A DNA stretch of 64,000 bases. It comes from Candidatus Saccharibacteria bacterium oral taxon 488. Its GTDB lineage: Bacteria > Patescibacteriota > Saccharimonadia > Saccharimonadales > Saccharimonadaceae. The stretch is taken from positions 186,001-250,000 of the forward strand of contig CP047917.1 of the NCBI GenBank assembly GCA_010202115.1. The letters are read 5' to 3'. The notes beneath the pieces are model-generated. The model made no database searches. It saw only the letters and a list, made by a program, of their open reading frames with translations, and was not told the origin of the DNA. The translations under genes were made by a program, and so were the position numbers. This document shows positions 32,716-41,185 of the stretch, piece after piece. Positions within the stretch are counted from its first letter, which is position 1, and each line of letters starts with the position of its first letter.

Positions 32716-33131
32716 TGAGTCAGACATTTGCCGAGCGCGTGAAAGAATTAGGGCTGCCGCTGGATCAGATTATCATCATCGGCAGTGGTATTTTGGATCA
32801 ATTAGGAATTCGTCAGTCCACTGATATTGACGTGGCGGCTGGTCGAGTGGTATTAGAAGAAATTGCTCGTAACAATGGCTGGGTCAGAAAGCTTGATACA
32901 AATCAACGCCGGTATTTGGTGAAGCATGATGGATCGGTCGAGATCTGGGACGGCTGGGAGATTGACGGGCGAATTGTTGAGTACGACGAGCTACTGGACT
33001 ACGCGGTGGAATATGACGGTGTAAAGTTTGTTAATCTAGATTTTCTACGGCGCTGGAAAAACTGGCGCGGGCGCGAAAAAGATATCCAGGATGTGAGGTT
33101 GATTGATGAGTGGAGGGCGAAACATGAGTGA
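32715..33131 (+). CDS. Nucleotidyltransferase-fold protein, 138 aa
   Basis: A small protein whose start resembles minimal nucleotidyltransferases: DQIIIIGSGILDQLGIRQST (about residues 14-33) followed by DIDV gives the G-S-G...D-x-D pattern that binds metal and NTP. The rest (EIWDGWEIDGRIVEYDELLD, FLRRWKNWRGREKDIQDVRL) is like uncharacterised AbiEii-type or aminoglycoside-type nucleotidyltransferase proteins. The substrate is unknown. ATG 32715 is chosen over an in-frame TTG at 32712 because it gives a TGATG stop-start with frr. It overlaps uppS by 8 nt. Confidence 0.65.
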   Translation: MSQTFAERVKELGLPLDQIIIIGSGILDQLGIRQSTDIDVAAGRVVLEEIARNNGWVRKLDTNQRRYLVKHDGSVEIWDGWEIDGRIVEYDELLDYAVEYDGVKFVNLDFLRRWKNWRGREKDIQDVRLIDEWRAKHE

Positions 33132-33819
33132 AAAAACAGAATTGCCGAGGCACGTTGGTTTTATCGTTGACGGTAATCGCCGTTGGGCGAAGCAACACGG
33201 GCTGCCGGCTTATGAGGGGCACTTGGCGGGATACAACAGCCTGAAGGATGTGCTACTGGAGACGTTGCGCCGTGGCGTCAAGTATGCGAGTGCGTATGTG
33301 TTCAGTACAGAAAATTGGAAGCGCTCCGAGGAGGAGGTCGGGCATTTGATGGGTCTGCTGCTCAAGGTGCTGGAGTCGGACGTGCCGATATTTTTGGAGC
33401 ACAACGTACGGATGCGGGTGATTGGTTCGCGCGAGGGGCTGTCAGAGACCTTACGAAAAGCGATTGAGCGGGCCGAGGAGCGAACGCGAAATTTGACGGG
33501 TGGCGAGCTGCTTCTGTGTCTCAATTATGGCGGACATTTAGAAATTGCTGATGCGGTTAAAAAAATTGTTCAGTCGGGCGTGGCGGTCGGAGATGTGACG
33601 CCAGAACTGATCGCTCAGAACTTATATGCGCCAGAAGTACCGCCGTGTGACCTTATCGTACGAACAAGCGGCGAACAGCGATTGAGTAATTTCATGCTGT
33701 GGCGGGCGGCATACAGTGAGCTAATGTTCATCGAGAAAAACTGGCCGGACATGACGATAAAAGATGTGGAGTTCATTCTGGAGGAGTACAAAAAACGTAA
33801 TCGGCGCTTTGGAGGGTAA
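33124..33819 (+). CDS. uppS: Isoprenyl transferase (undecaprenyl diphosphate synthase)
   Basis: A 231-residue cis-prenyltransferase making the C55 lipid carrier for cell-wall synthesis. HVGFIVDGNRRWAKQHGL (about residues 9-26) has the catalytic Asp in DGNRRWA; YVFSTENWKRSEEEV and DLIVRTSGEQRLSNFMLWRA carry the diphosphate- and substrate-binding arginines. ATG 33124 is used because GGAGGG lies 7 nt upstream; an in-frame TTG at 33103 would intrude into the previous gene. uppP (lipid carrier recycling) is elsewhere in the window. Confidence 0.93.
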   Translation: MSEKTELPRHVGFIVDGNRRWAKQHGLPAYEGHLAGYNSLKDVLLETLRRGVKYASAYVFSTENWKRSEEEVGHLMGLLLKVLESDVPIFLEHNVRMRVIGSREGLSETLRKAIERAEERTRNLTGGELLLCLNYGGHLEIADAVKKIVQSGVAVGDVTPELIAQNLYAPEVPPCDLIVRTSGEQRLSNFMLWRAAYSELMFIEKNWPDMTIKDVEFILEEYKKRNRRFGG

Positions 33820-33821
33820 TA

Positions 33822-34988
33822 ATGGTGTTCATTGGAATTTTGGTTGGGCTGATCATATTAGTTTTGCTGGTGGTGGTGCACGAATTGGGTCACGCGATCG
33901 TGGCGCGGCGTAACGGTGTGGTGGTTGAAGAATTTGGTATCGGCTTTCCGCCAGCTGCAAAAAAATGGCGGCCTAAAACGAGCTTTCTCGGCAAGAATGT
34001 GGTGTTTAGTCTAAACTGGCTGCCGCTCGGCGGGTTCGTCAAGCTGAAGGGCGAATACGATTCGGCCGAAGGTGCGGGGACGTATGGCGGCGCTACCTTT
34101 TGGGTAAAGACCAAGATTTTGCTAGCCGGCGTGATGATGAATTGGCTGACGGCCGTCCTGCTGTTTATGATATTGGCGTTGGTGGGGATGCCAAAAATTT
34201 TACCACAGCAAGCGGTGCTGCCATTTGATTCACGGGTGGAGCGTTCAGCACTGACGGTGGCGCGAGTGACGCCAGGTTCGCCAGCGGAGAAAGTTGGCCT
34301 TCAGCGTGGTGATGAGGTGCGAAAGATCGGCGACCACGGCGTGACAACGCCGGCGGAGCTGTCGGCAGCCACGAAAGCGCAGGCTGGCCGCGAGGTGACG
34401 ATTGAGCTGGCGCGCGGCGGTCAGACGCTCACCAAGCAAGTCCGGCTACAAACTGCTGAGCAAGCAAAAAATGGCGGCTACCTCGGTGTTGGCCCGCAAC
34501 AGACAGAAACAATTCACAGTACCTGGTCGGCGCCAATCGCAGCAGTGGTGACGACGGGGCAATTGACGTATGAGACAGTGGCGGGCATTGGCTCGATCCT
34601 CATAAAAACGGTCAACGGGACGATCGGACAATTAGTTGGCCCATCAGAATCTCGCCAGGCGGCCAAGGCTGATCTGGCGGCAGTTGGCGAAAGCGTGGCC
34701 GGGCCGGTCGGCATCTTGGGCGTGCTGTTTCCGTCAGTGCTGAGCTCTGGTGTGACGCAAATTTTACTACTGGCGGCAATCATTTCGCTGACGCTGGCGG
34801 TGATGAATGTGCTGCCAATTCCAGCGCTAGACGGCGGGCGGTGGTTTACGATGGCAGGCTTTAAATTATTCAAGAAAAAATTGACCAAAGAGCGCGAGGA
34901 AACGATTCAAGGCATCGGTTTCTTGGTGCTAATGGCGCTGACGGTTTTAGTGACGTGGAGTGACATCGCGAAGGTATTAAGGGGATAA
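33822..34988 (+). CDS. rseP: Site-2 protease RseP (M50 family)
   Basis: A 388-residue intramembrane zinc metalloprotease. The HExxH motif is in VVVHELGHAIVARR (about residues 22-35), a PDZ domain is in the middle (PGSPAEKVGLQRGDEVRKIG), and the third ligand is in LPIPALDGGRWF (about 332-343). There are hydrophobic segments at the N and C termini. It processes membrane-anchored regulators or leftover signal peptides. It follows uppS after 2 nt; the cdsA and dxr genes usually found in between are missing. Confidence 0.92.
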   Translation: MVFIGILVGLIILVLLVVVHELGHAIVARRNGVVVEEFGIGFPPAAKKWRPKTSFLGKNVVFSLNWLPLGGFVKLKGEYDSAEGAGTYGGATFWVKTKILLAGVMMNWLTAVLLFMILALVGMPKILPQQAVLPFDSRVERSALTVARVTPGSPAEKVGLQRGDEVRKIGDHGVTTPAELSAATKAQAGREVTIELARGGQTLTKQVRLQTAEQAKNGGYLGVGPQQTETIHSTWSAPIAAVVTTGQLTYETVAGIGSILIKTVNGTIGQLVGPSESRQAAKADLAAVGESVAGPVGILGVLFPSVLSSGVTQILLLAAIISLTLAVMNVLPIPALDGGRWFTMAGFKLFKKKLTKEREETIQGIGFLVLMALTVLVTWSDIAKVLRG

Positions 34989-34991
34989 AAT

Positions 34992-35825
34992 ATGAGAAAG
35001 TGGGCGAGAAGTGAAAAAACCCAGTCGACAAAGGGGCGGCTGAATAAACATAATTGGTGGCTGCTCATCGTGCTGCCAGTGTGGACGTATGCGGCGTTCT
35101 GGATGGCGCAGTTAATCGTGCTCGGCCTAGTGTGGGCGCTTAGTCATGTTGGCGTGCCGCTTGGTTCGGTGAATGAGGTGCTGCTGAACGCGACGGGATC
35201 GGTTGTTGTGTATGTACTGGCGGTGACCTTGGTGGTGGGCCTGCCGTTTTATATTCGTCGTCGCCGGACGACGCTGAAGGAAATGGGAGTGACCGATTGG
35301 CCGTCGTGGTGGGACGTGGTGATTACACCGGCAGCCTTTATTGTATACACGATTTGTTCAGCGGTGTTTTTAACAGTGGTGACTAAACTGATAGCAATTG
35401 ATATTCACCAGCCGCAGGCACTGCCATTCTCGCAGTCAATGCTTGGTACTCAGTGGCAATATATCGCGGCATTTATGACGATAGCAGTGTTGGCGCCAGT
35501 GGCGGAGGAGCTACTATTTCGCGGTTATTTGTATGGTAAATTACGGCGGACGGCACCAGTTTGGATGGCGGTTTTGATCACCAGCCTGACGTTTGGGGCG
35601 GCGCATTTGTGGGGAGGCAGCGGGTCACTGCAGTGGGCGGTCGCGGCAGACACCTTTGTACTGAGTATCGTGATGAGCCTGGCACGTGAGTATACCGGCG
35701 CGATCTGGGTGCCAGTTTTGATGCATATTGCGAAGAATAGCGTCGCCTTTTATGCGCTGTACGTTAATCCAAATCTTTTAGAGCAACTAAAGTCAGCGCT
35801 ACTGCCGCTCATCGGAGGAATATAA
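34992..35825 (+). CDS. CPBP family intramembrane protease
   Basis: A 277-residue polytopic membrane protein. The CPBP/Abi motifs are present: PVAEELLFRGYLYGKL (EExxxR, about residues 171-186), LTFGAAHLWGG (FxxxH), and VPVLMHIAKNSVAF (HxxxN). Bacterial members are proposed CAAX-type proteases or bacteriocin self-immunity factors; the substrate here is unknown. It starts 3 nt after rseP ends and is followed by proS with almost no gap, so it is part of the frr-proS gene cluster. Confidence 0.85.
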   Translation: MRKWARSEKTQSTKGRLNKHNWWLLIVLPVWTYAAFWMAQLIVLGLVWALSHVGVPLGSVNEVLLNATGSVVVYVLAVTLVVGLPFYIRRRRTTLKEMGVTDWPSWWDVVITPAAFIVYTICSAVFLTVVTKLIAIDIHQPQALPFSQSMLGTQWQYIAAFMTIAVLAPVAEELLFRGYLYGKLRRTAPVWMAVLITSLTFGAAHLWGGSGSLQWAVAADTFVLSIVMSLAREYTGAIWVPVLMHIAKNSVAFYALYVNPNLLEQLKSALLPLIGGI

Positions 35826-35826
35826 G

Positions 35827-37077
35827 ATGCGAATGAGTCAACTATTTACGAGGACAGCCAAGACCGCGCCAGCGGACGAAGTCTCGAAAAATGCCCAGCT
35901 CCTCATCCGGGCGGGATTTGTGTATAAGGTGATGGCTGGGGTGTACGCCTATACGCCGCTGGGGCTGCGTGTGCTGGAAAACATCAAACAAATTGTCCGC
36001 GAGGAAATGAATGCGATTGGTGGCCAAGAGCTGATCATGACGAATTTGCAGCGCCGCGAGACTTGGGAGGCGACTGGTCGCTGGAGTGATGAGGTGGTCG
36101 ATGTGTGGTTTAAAACTCGCTTGCAAGACGATACTGAGCTGGGGTTGGCATGGAGTCATGAAGAAGCGATCATGGAAATGATGCAGCAATATGTCAAAAG
36201 CTATAAGGATCTACCGGTCAGCGTGTATCAGTTTCAGACCAAGCTGCGCAATGAACTCCGATCAAAGAGCGGTATTATGCGTGGCCGCGAATTTGTCATG
36301 AAGGATATGTACAGTCTGCATGCCACACAGGAGGACATGGATCAGTATTATGAGCGGGTTATCGAGGCGTATAAGCGCTGTTATGCGCGGTTTGGCATTG
36401 GTGACAGTACATTTGTGACGTTTGCTGGTGGCGGGGCGTTCACCAAGTTTAGTCACGAGTTCCAGACGATATGTGAAGCTGGTGAGGATACACTGTACGT
36501 CAATACTGACCAGACGGTAGCTGTTAACGAAGAAGTGCTAGATGATGCTACTAAGGAATTGGGTATCAGTAGAGATGATCTGCTGCCAGTTGTCAGTGCA
36601 GAGGTGGGTAATATCTTTAAATTTGGTACCGAAAAAGCTGAACAAATGGGCATCATGTACACCGGTGAAGATGGCAAGCAGCATCCGATTTACCTTGCAA
36701 GCTACGGCATTGGCATCACGCGGGTGATGGGTGTGATTGCCGAGAAAATGTCGGATGATAAGGGGCTGGTCTGGCCGGAGAATATCGCGCCGTTCAAGAT
36801 CCATGTGGTAGCAATTGGTGATAAGGGTCAGGCGCTAGCGAGTACACTATATACCGAGTTGGCAGAAAAGGGTGTGGAGGCGCTACTGGATGATCGGGCT
36901 GAGCGGCCAGGCGTCAAGTTTGCCGATGCGGAGCTGATGGGGCTGCCGTGGCGGATTACGATTGGTGAGCGGACAATTGATGGTGACGGACTGTTCGAAT
37001 TAACTGAGCGGGCGACTGGCGAGACGAAGAAGCTGGATTATCAGCAACTCGTCGCCTTTTGTTTGGAGCGCGGGTGA
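35827..37077 (+). CDS. proS: Proline--tRNA ligase, compact form
   Basis: Class II synthetase of 416 residues. Motif 1/2 regions include YTPLGLRVLENIKQIVREEM, WSHEEAIMEMM, QTKLRNELRSKSGIMRGREF and VMKDMYSLH; motif 3 is ASYGIGITRVMGVIAE (about residues 294-309). The C-terminal anticodon domain follows. Bacterial-type ProRS of about 570 residues carry a 180-residue editing insertion between motifs 2 and 3; here only about 70 residues remain, so cis-editing of Ala-tRNA-Pro is probably absent. A separate editing protein elsewhere in the genome is possible. Confidence 0.93.
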   Translation: MRMSQLFTRTAKTAPADEVSKNAQLLIRAGFVYKVMAGVYAYTPLGLRVLENIKQIVREEMNAIGGQELIMTNLQRRETWEATGRWSDEVVDVWFKTRLQDDTELGLAWSHEEAIMEMMQQYVKSYKDLPVSVYQFQTKLRNELRSKSGIMRGREFVMKDMYSLHATQEDMDQYYERVIEAYKRCYARFGIGDSTFVTFAGGGAFTKFSHEFQTICEAGEDTLYVNTDQTVAVNEEVLDDATKELGISRDDLLPVVSAEVGNIFKFGTEKAEQMGIMYTGEDGKQHPIYLASYGIGITRVMGVIAEKMSDDKGLVWPENIAPFKIHVVAIGDKGQALASTLYTELAEKGVEALLDDRAERPGVKFADAELMGLPWRITIGERTIDGDGLFELTERATGETKKLDYQQLVAFCLERG

Positions 37078-37134
37078 TCACGTTGTCTGGCATATGCGAC
37101 GGAGGCCAGATTGCACCAGGGGCTCCGTCATGTA

Positions 37135-37163
37135 TTGACATGGTTTGGGGTGATTGCTATACT
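37135..37163 (+). promoter_or_regulatory. greA promoter, near-consensus
   Basis: TTGACA (37135-37140), exactly 17 nt, extended -10 TGCTATACT with the hexamer at 37158-37163. One of the best promoters in the window. Confidence 0.85.
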
Positions 37164-37192
37164 CGTAAAGACTTAAATAACCATATGGATAA

Positions 37193-37234
37193 GCGCTATA
37201 TATAGCACTTTTTGTTTTTGTAGACGCTATATAT
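37193..37234 (+). promoter_or_regulatory. greA leader: hairpin plus T-tract and repeated CGCTATATAT
   Basis: GCTATATATAGC (37195-37206) is a 12-nt palindrome followed by a T-rich run (37209-37219), like a small attenuator. CGCTATATAT occurs at 37194-37203 and again at 37225-37234, just before the ribosome binding site, so the two copies could pair alternatively. Confidence 0.45.
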
Positions 37235-37251
37235 GGAGTGAGGAGAGTAAC

Positions 37252-37707
37252 ATGAATAAGGTATATCAGATTACCGAGAGTGGTCAATGTGAACTAGAGC
37301 GAGAGCTGGAGGAGCTAAAAAGTCGGCGCGGCGAGATCGCTGATAAAATCGCGGCGGCGCGGGATTTTGGCGATTTGAGCGAAAATGCAGAGTACGATGC
37401 AGCGCGTGAGGCCCAAGGGTTGCTAGAAACGCGCATCACCGAGATCGAAACAATTTTGCAGAATGCGAGCATCATCCAGGCTGGCAGCAGCTCAACAGTG
37501 ACACTGGGTAGTACGGTAGAACTGGAGGCGAACGGTAAAGCAGTGGTCTATACCGTCGTTGGACCGGTCGAGGCAGATCCGCTAGAGGGGAAGGTCTCGA
37601 ATGAATCGCCGATTGGCCAGGCGCTGATGGGCAAGGCGGTTGGTGATACGGTAACGATCAGCACGCCAAAGGGTGAGTTGGCGTATACGGTGGTGGCGCT
37701 GCGGTAG
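37252..37707 (+). CDS. greA: Transcription elongation factor GreA
   Basis: A 151-residue GreA. The N-terminal coiled coil includes LEELKSRRGEIADKIAAARD, FGDLSENAEYDAAREAQGLL (about residues 40-59; the acidic tip residues D and E activate RNA polymerase cleavage), and the C-terminal FKBP-like domain has YTVVGPVEADP, SNESPIGQALMGKAVGD. It rescues backtracked RNA polymerase. It has its own near-consensus promoter and a structured leader. Confidence 0.95.
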   Translation: MNKVYQITESGQCELERELEELKSRRGEIADKIAAARDFGDLSENAEYDAAREAQGLLETRITEIETILQNASIIQAGSSSTVTLGSTVELEANGKAVVYTVVGPVEADPLEGKVSNESPIGQALMGKAVGDTVTISTPKGELAYTVVALR

Positions 37708-37729
37708 CCGGGCGGAACAACCGAAGGGC

Positions 37730-38287
37730 TTACTGCTCGTCAATGTCTGCTGGTTGGTGATAGATGGCTTGAATTATCTTGGGGCCTAGCTTGGTTTCTA
37801 CAGCTTGACGCGCCTGCTGTCGTACTTCTTCTAATGTCAGTTGCTGAGACCCACTTCCAGATAACTGTTTGAGAATGATGTCATCTCGTACTGGCAAGTT
37901 CTGCTGGTTAAACTGCTTCATGATTGTTTCTGCTGGTGTAGTACTGGTTTTTGGATGGTAAAACCTATTGATTGCTAAGACGACTCGACCGAGACTTCTT
38001 GGTATATCTCTAGAAAGTCTGTCGGGGTGACGCGCCAGTCTTTTGAGTCTATTCTCAAGTCTGCGAGCGCGCCACGGGTGTTTACTACGGAGTAAATCAG
38101 CCACATTAACCACATTCATTAGGGTACGGAGTGGATAGGCTGGGGGCTCTGTCCTGCCTCTTAGTTCTGCTACCCACGAACGGGCGTCAAGGTAGAGCCC
38201 CTTTGCTTGATTTGGATCGTCACAGTGATCGGGCAAGCTCATTTCCCATGAGGACGTCGAGGTCTCTGGGGGGCGTCGGGGTTTCAT
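37730..38287 (-). CDS. Hypothetical basic helical protein, 185 aa
   Basis: Family not recognised. It is rich in arginine (RSKHPWRARRLENRLKRLAR, DRLSRDIPRSLGRV) with a Gln/Glu-rich C-terminal helix (LTLEEVRQQARQAVETKLGP). No signal peptide or membrane helix. The start is uncertain: no convincing ribosome binding site or -10 was seen, and the first 20 residues may not be translated. It lies alone on the minus strand between greA and the DUF2207 gene. Confidence 0.5.
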   Translation of the reverse strand: MKPRRPPETSTSSWEMSLPDHCDDPNQAKGLYLDARSWVAELRGRTEPPAYPLRTLMNVVNVADLLRSKHPWRARRLENRLKRLARHPDRLSRDIPRSLGRVVLAINRFYHPKTSTTPAETIMKQFNQQNLPVRDDIILKQLSGSGSQQLTLEEVRQQARQAVETKLGPKIIQAIYHQPADIDEQ

Positions 38288-38405
38288 CTCTTGTTAGCAG
38301 CGTATCCATACCAGTTTTGAGCATCGTTCTCCATTATCCAATAAACGCTTCATCTTTGCAATACCATTGGATAATGTTTGTTAAAAGTGCGTTGGCAATA
38401 AGTGA

Positions 38406-38411
38406 TATAAT
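38406..38411 (+). promoter_or_regulatory. Promoter -10 of the DUF2207 gene
   Basis: Extended -10 TGATATAAT, 6 nt before the ATG. No good -35. Predicted leaderless. Confidence 0.65.
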
Positions 38412-38417
38412 TAACAT

Positions 38418-40157
38418 ATGAAGCGGTTTTTCTTTGGGATGGTCGCGGTGATGGTGCTGTTGGTTGGGTTCGGGTCAACGGCACAGGCGACAAATAATTT
38501 TACGATTAGTAATTATACTGTCGACATGGAACTGGGGCGCGATAGTGAACAGCGTTCGACACTGCGTACCAAATTGACCATTACTGCGGATTTTCCGCCG
38601 CGGCAGAACCATGGTATTGCACCAGTGTTTGTCAAGAAGTATAACGGACATCCGACTCACTTTACGCTGGAATCAGTGACGGATGAGCGAGGTGCGCCGC
38701 TGGAGTATACGTGGCATAATGATGAGCTGAGAATTGGTAATAAAGACACCTACGTCAAGGGTAAAAAGACCTATGTCATTACCTATACGCAGCGGGACGT
38801 GACGAAATTATATCACGATACGGGTAAACAGGAGTTTTATTGGGATGCGATCGGTACTAACTGGCAGGTGCCAATTCAGTCGGCATCGGTGACGCTCAAG
38901 CTAAGTCCCGAGCTGGTGGCTGCTAAACGAACGAACCTCCAGTGCTATCAGGGTCGGTTTGGTAGTAATCAGCGCTGCGAGGTACGTGAACAGGGCGATA
39001 CGTTGACGGCGACAGCCCGCGCACTGCCAAAGATGGCTGGCGTGACGGTCGCGGTCGGATTTATGCCGGGGACATTTGCGGCATATCAGATGTCATTCAT
39101 GGAACAGCTGATTGATTGGTGGGCGAAATTGCAATTGGTGTTGCTGGCGGTGGTGCTGATATTGGCGGGGGTGATCATCGTGGCTTATTATCGGTCGATT
39201 GGTCGCCGTAAAGAACTGGAGCCAATTCCGCCGGAGTATTTGCCACCGCGAGGTACGAGCGTGACGACGTCGGCCAAGCTGGTGCAGCCGTTTCATATGG
39301 TCAAGGGGTCGGTGATGGCGGCACAAATGATAGACCTAGCGGTGCGTCATTACATTCAGGTTATCGAGGTGAAGCCGCGCGCTATGTGGCGAGCGGCTGA
39401 GTATGAAGTGAAGGTGATACAGGACCCGGGTACGCTTCTCGTGGAAGAGCAAAAACTCTTGCGGGATATATTTGGGCGCTGGCCAGCGGTTGGTGATACG
39501 CTTAACCTTAAGACACTGCGGAATAACGCTGCCTATGCCAAGCGTATCCGTAATAACAAGGAGCGCCTCGATAAGCGAATTGCTGGGGCGTATGGGCTAA
39601 AGGCGCGCGAGCCGCAACACACCCGACGATTTCGACGGTATGCGATAATTATCAGTATTTTTGCGGTGCTATTGCTGTCGCCGGTGCTCTTGGTGCTGGC
39701 GGGGATGGTGTTTTGCCTGTCGTTTGGTAAGGTACTGACCGACAAGGGCCTGGCGCTCAGGCGGCATCTGGCGGGCCTGAAGAGGTACATTGGCGTGGCT
39801 GAGGTCGAGCGTTTGCAGATGCTTCAGAGTCCTGAAGGCGCAGAAAAAGTAAAGGTTGATGCTAGTGATGAGAAACAGTTGGTGAAATTGTATGAGCGGG
39901 TATTGCCGTATGCAGTGTTATTTGGACAGGAAAAAGAATGGAGCAAACAATTGGGCAAATATTATGAGCAAGTTGGTGAGCAGCCGGATTGGTATAATGG
40001 CCAGGGTGCATTTAATGCAGCGGCGTTTGCGGCAGGCATGAATAGCCTGTCAAGCACAGTCAGTAGTGCAAGCGATTATTCTTCGACCTCTGGCGGCTCA
40101 ACTGGCGGCGGCTTCGCTGGCGGTGGAGGCGGCGGCGGTGGAGGCGGCGGCTGGTAA
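38418..40157 (+). CDS. DUF2207 membrane protein
   Basis: A 579-residue envelope protein. A signal peptide (residues 1-24, ending AQA) is followed by an extracytoplasmic beta domain typical of DUF2207 (FTISNYTVDMELGRDSEQRS, YVITYTQRDV). A membrane helix comes near 235 and two more near 410-445, then a cytoplasmic region. The tail is a glycine tract (GGGFAGGGGGGGG) ending in tryptophan. The function is unknown; similar proteins are common in CPR genomes and some Gram-positives. The tail may help membrane attachment or assembly. Confidence 0.85.
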   Translation: MKRFFFGMVAVMVLLVGFGSTAQATNNFTISNYTVDMELGRDSEQRSTLRTKLTITADFPPRQNHGIAPVFVKKYNGHPTHFTLESVTDERGAPLEYTWHNDELRIGNKDTYVKGKKTYVITYTQRDVTKLYHDTGKQEFYWDAIGTNWQVPIQSASVTLKLSPELVAAKRTNLQCYQGRFGSNQRCEVREQGDTLTATARALPKMAGVTVAVGFMPGTFAAYQMSFMEQLIDWWAKLQLVLLAVVLILAGVIIVAYYRSIGRRKELEPIPPEYLPPRGTSVTTSAKLVQPFHMVKGSVMAAQMIDLAVRHYIQVIEVKPRAMWRAAEYEVKVIQDPGTLLVEEQKLLRDIFGRWPAVGDTLNLKTLRNNAAYAKRIRNNKERLDKRIAGAYGLKAREPQHTRRFRRYAIIISIFAVLLLSPVLLVLAGMVFCLSFGKVLTDKGLALRRHLAGLKRYIGVAEVERLQMLQSPEGAEKVKVDASDEKQLVKLYERVLPYAVLFGQEKEWSKQLGKYYEQVGEQPDWYNGQGAFNAAAFAAGMNSLSSTVSSASDYSSTSGGSTGGGFAGGGGGGGGGGGW

Positions 40158-40159
40158 TT

Positions 40160-41113
40160 ATGCCTGATATTTTGTTGTTGGTTATGGCGGCAGTTCTGCT
40201 GGCTCTGTCGGGTGCGTTTTCGGGGTTGAATATCGGGCTGATGATGGCGCGGCCGGATGACTTGAAGCGTAAGGCTAGGCAAGGCGACGCTATTGCGGCG
40301 CGGGTATACCGCTACCGCAAGGATGGCTATTATCTGATATTTTGTATTTTGCTGGGTAATGTTGGCGTGAATACCGCGATGTCGATTTTGCTGGGTAATA
40401 TGACAAACGGCGTGATCGGCGGGTTGATTGCCACATTATTGATCACGATGTTTGGTGAGATTTTACCGCAGGCGATTTTTACTCAGCGCGGCTATCGTTT
40501 TGTACGGCATTTCTTTTGGCTACTGGATGTGATTTATGTGCTATTTTGGCCGCTGGCTCGGCCGATGTCGAAGCTACTGAACCGCTGGCTAGGCAAGGAA
40601 ACGCCGCAGCTGTATTCACATCAGGAGTTGGAACAGATTATTCATGAGCATGCCGCGCGGTCGGATAGCCCAGTCGATTACGATGAAAGCCGGATCGCGG
40701 CGGGTGCGCTACAATTTAGTAAAAAGACAGCTGGTGATTTGGTGACGCCGATGGATGAGGTATTTACCGTGGATTTGGGTGATGAGCTGGACGCAACGCT
40801 GCTGGCCCAGATCAAACACGCTGGACATTCGCGGATCCCAGTGCGGGCTGATGGGCGGCTGGCGGGGATTTTATATGTCAAAGATGTGGTGGGGCGCGAG
40901 CTACCGCTACCGATTAGTCAACTGTACCGTGATAAGATCCATGACATCGACGCGCGGTCGCGGCTGGACACGGTGCTCAGTCGATTTATCCAAACGCGTA
41001 GTCATTTGTTCGTGGTGATGGATGACGAGAATGAGCTGGGTATCATCACGCTAGAGGACGTGATCGAAGAGATTTTGGACCAGGAAATTGAGGATGAATA
41101 TGACGAGAAATAG
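40160..41113 (+). CDS. CNNM/CorC-type transporter-associated protein (DUF21 + CBS pair)
   Basis: A 317-residue protein with an N-terminal DUF21/CNNM membrane domain (three or four helices, LSGAFSGLNIGLMMA and NTAMSILLGNMTNGVIGG) and two CBS domains (DLVTPMDEVFTVDLGD, HSRIPVRADGRLAGILYVKD and LFVVMDDENELGIITLEDVI). The C-terminal CorC_HlyC domain is missing. Members take part in Mg2+ or other divalent-ion export or sensing. The start is 2 nt after the DUF2207 stop, so the two are probably co-expressed. Confidence 0.88.
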   Translation: MPDILLLVMAAVLLALSGAFSGLNIGLMMARPDDLKRKARQGDAIAARVYRYRKDGYYLIFCILLGNVGVNTAMSILLGNMTNGVIGGLIATLLITMFGEILPQAIFTQRGYRFVRHFFWLLDVIYVLFWPLARPMSKLLNRWLGKETPQLYSHQELEQIIHEHAARSDSPVDYDESRIAAGALQFSKKTAGDLVTPMDEVFTVDLGDELDATLLAQIKHAGHSRIPVRADGRLAGILYVKDVVGRELPLPISQLYRDKIHDIDARSRLDTVLSRFIQTRSHLFVVMDDENELGIITLEDVIEEILDQEIEDEYDEK

Positions 41114-41121
41114 TAAATAGC

Positions 41122-41165
41122 TTGACTTTTTATAGTACCTTGTATAACATAGTACTATGTATACT
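41122..41165 (+). promoter_or_regulatory. ABC-PadR operon promoter with candidate PadR operator
   Basis: TTGACT (41122-41127), TATAAC (41143-41148) and TATACT (41160-41165). Over them lies the perfect palindrome ACATAGTACTATGT (41147-41160), extended by GTATA on the left and ATAC on the right. PadR regulators often bind ATGT/ACAT inverted repeats. A padR gene is in this operon, so autoregulation is inferred. Confidence 0.65.
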
Positions 41166-41185
41166 GAAAATGCAAGGAGCATAGT

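Noticed and set aside
37730..38287. Treating the Arg-rich minus ORF as a shadow
   Set aside because: No competing plus-strand frame covers it and its composition is protein-like, so it was kept as a low-confidence gene.
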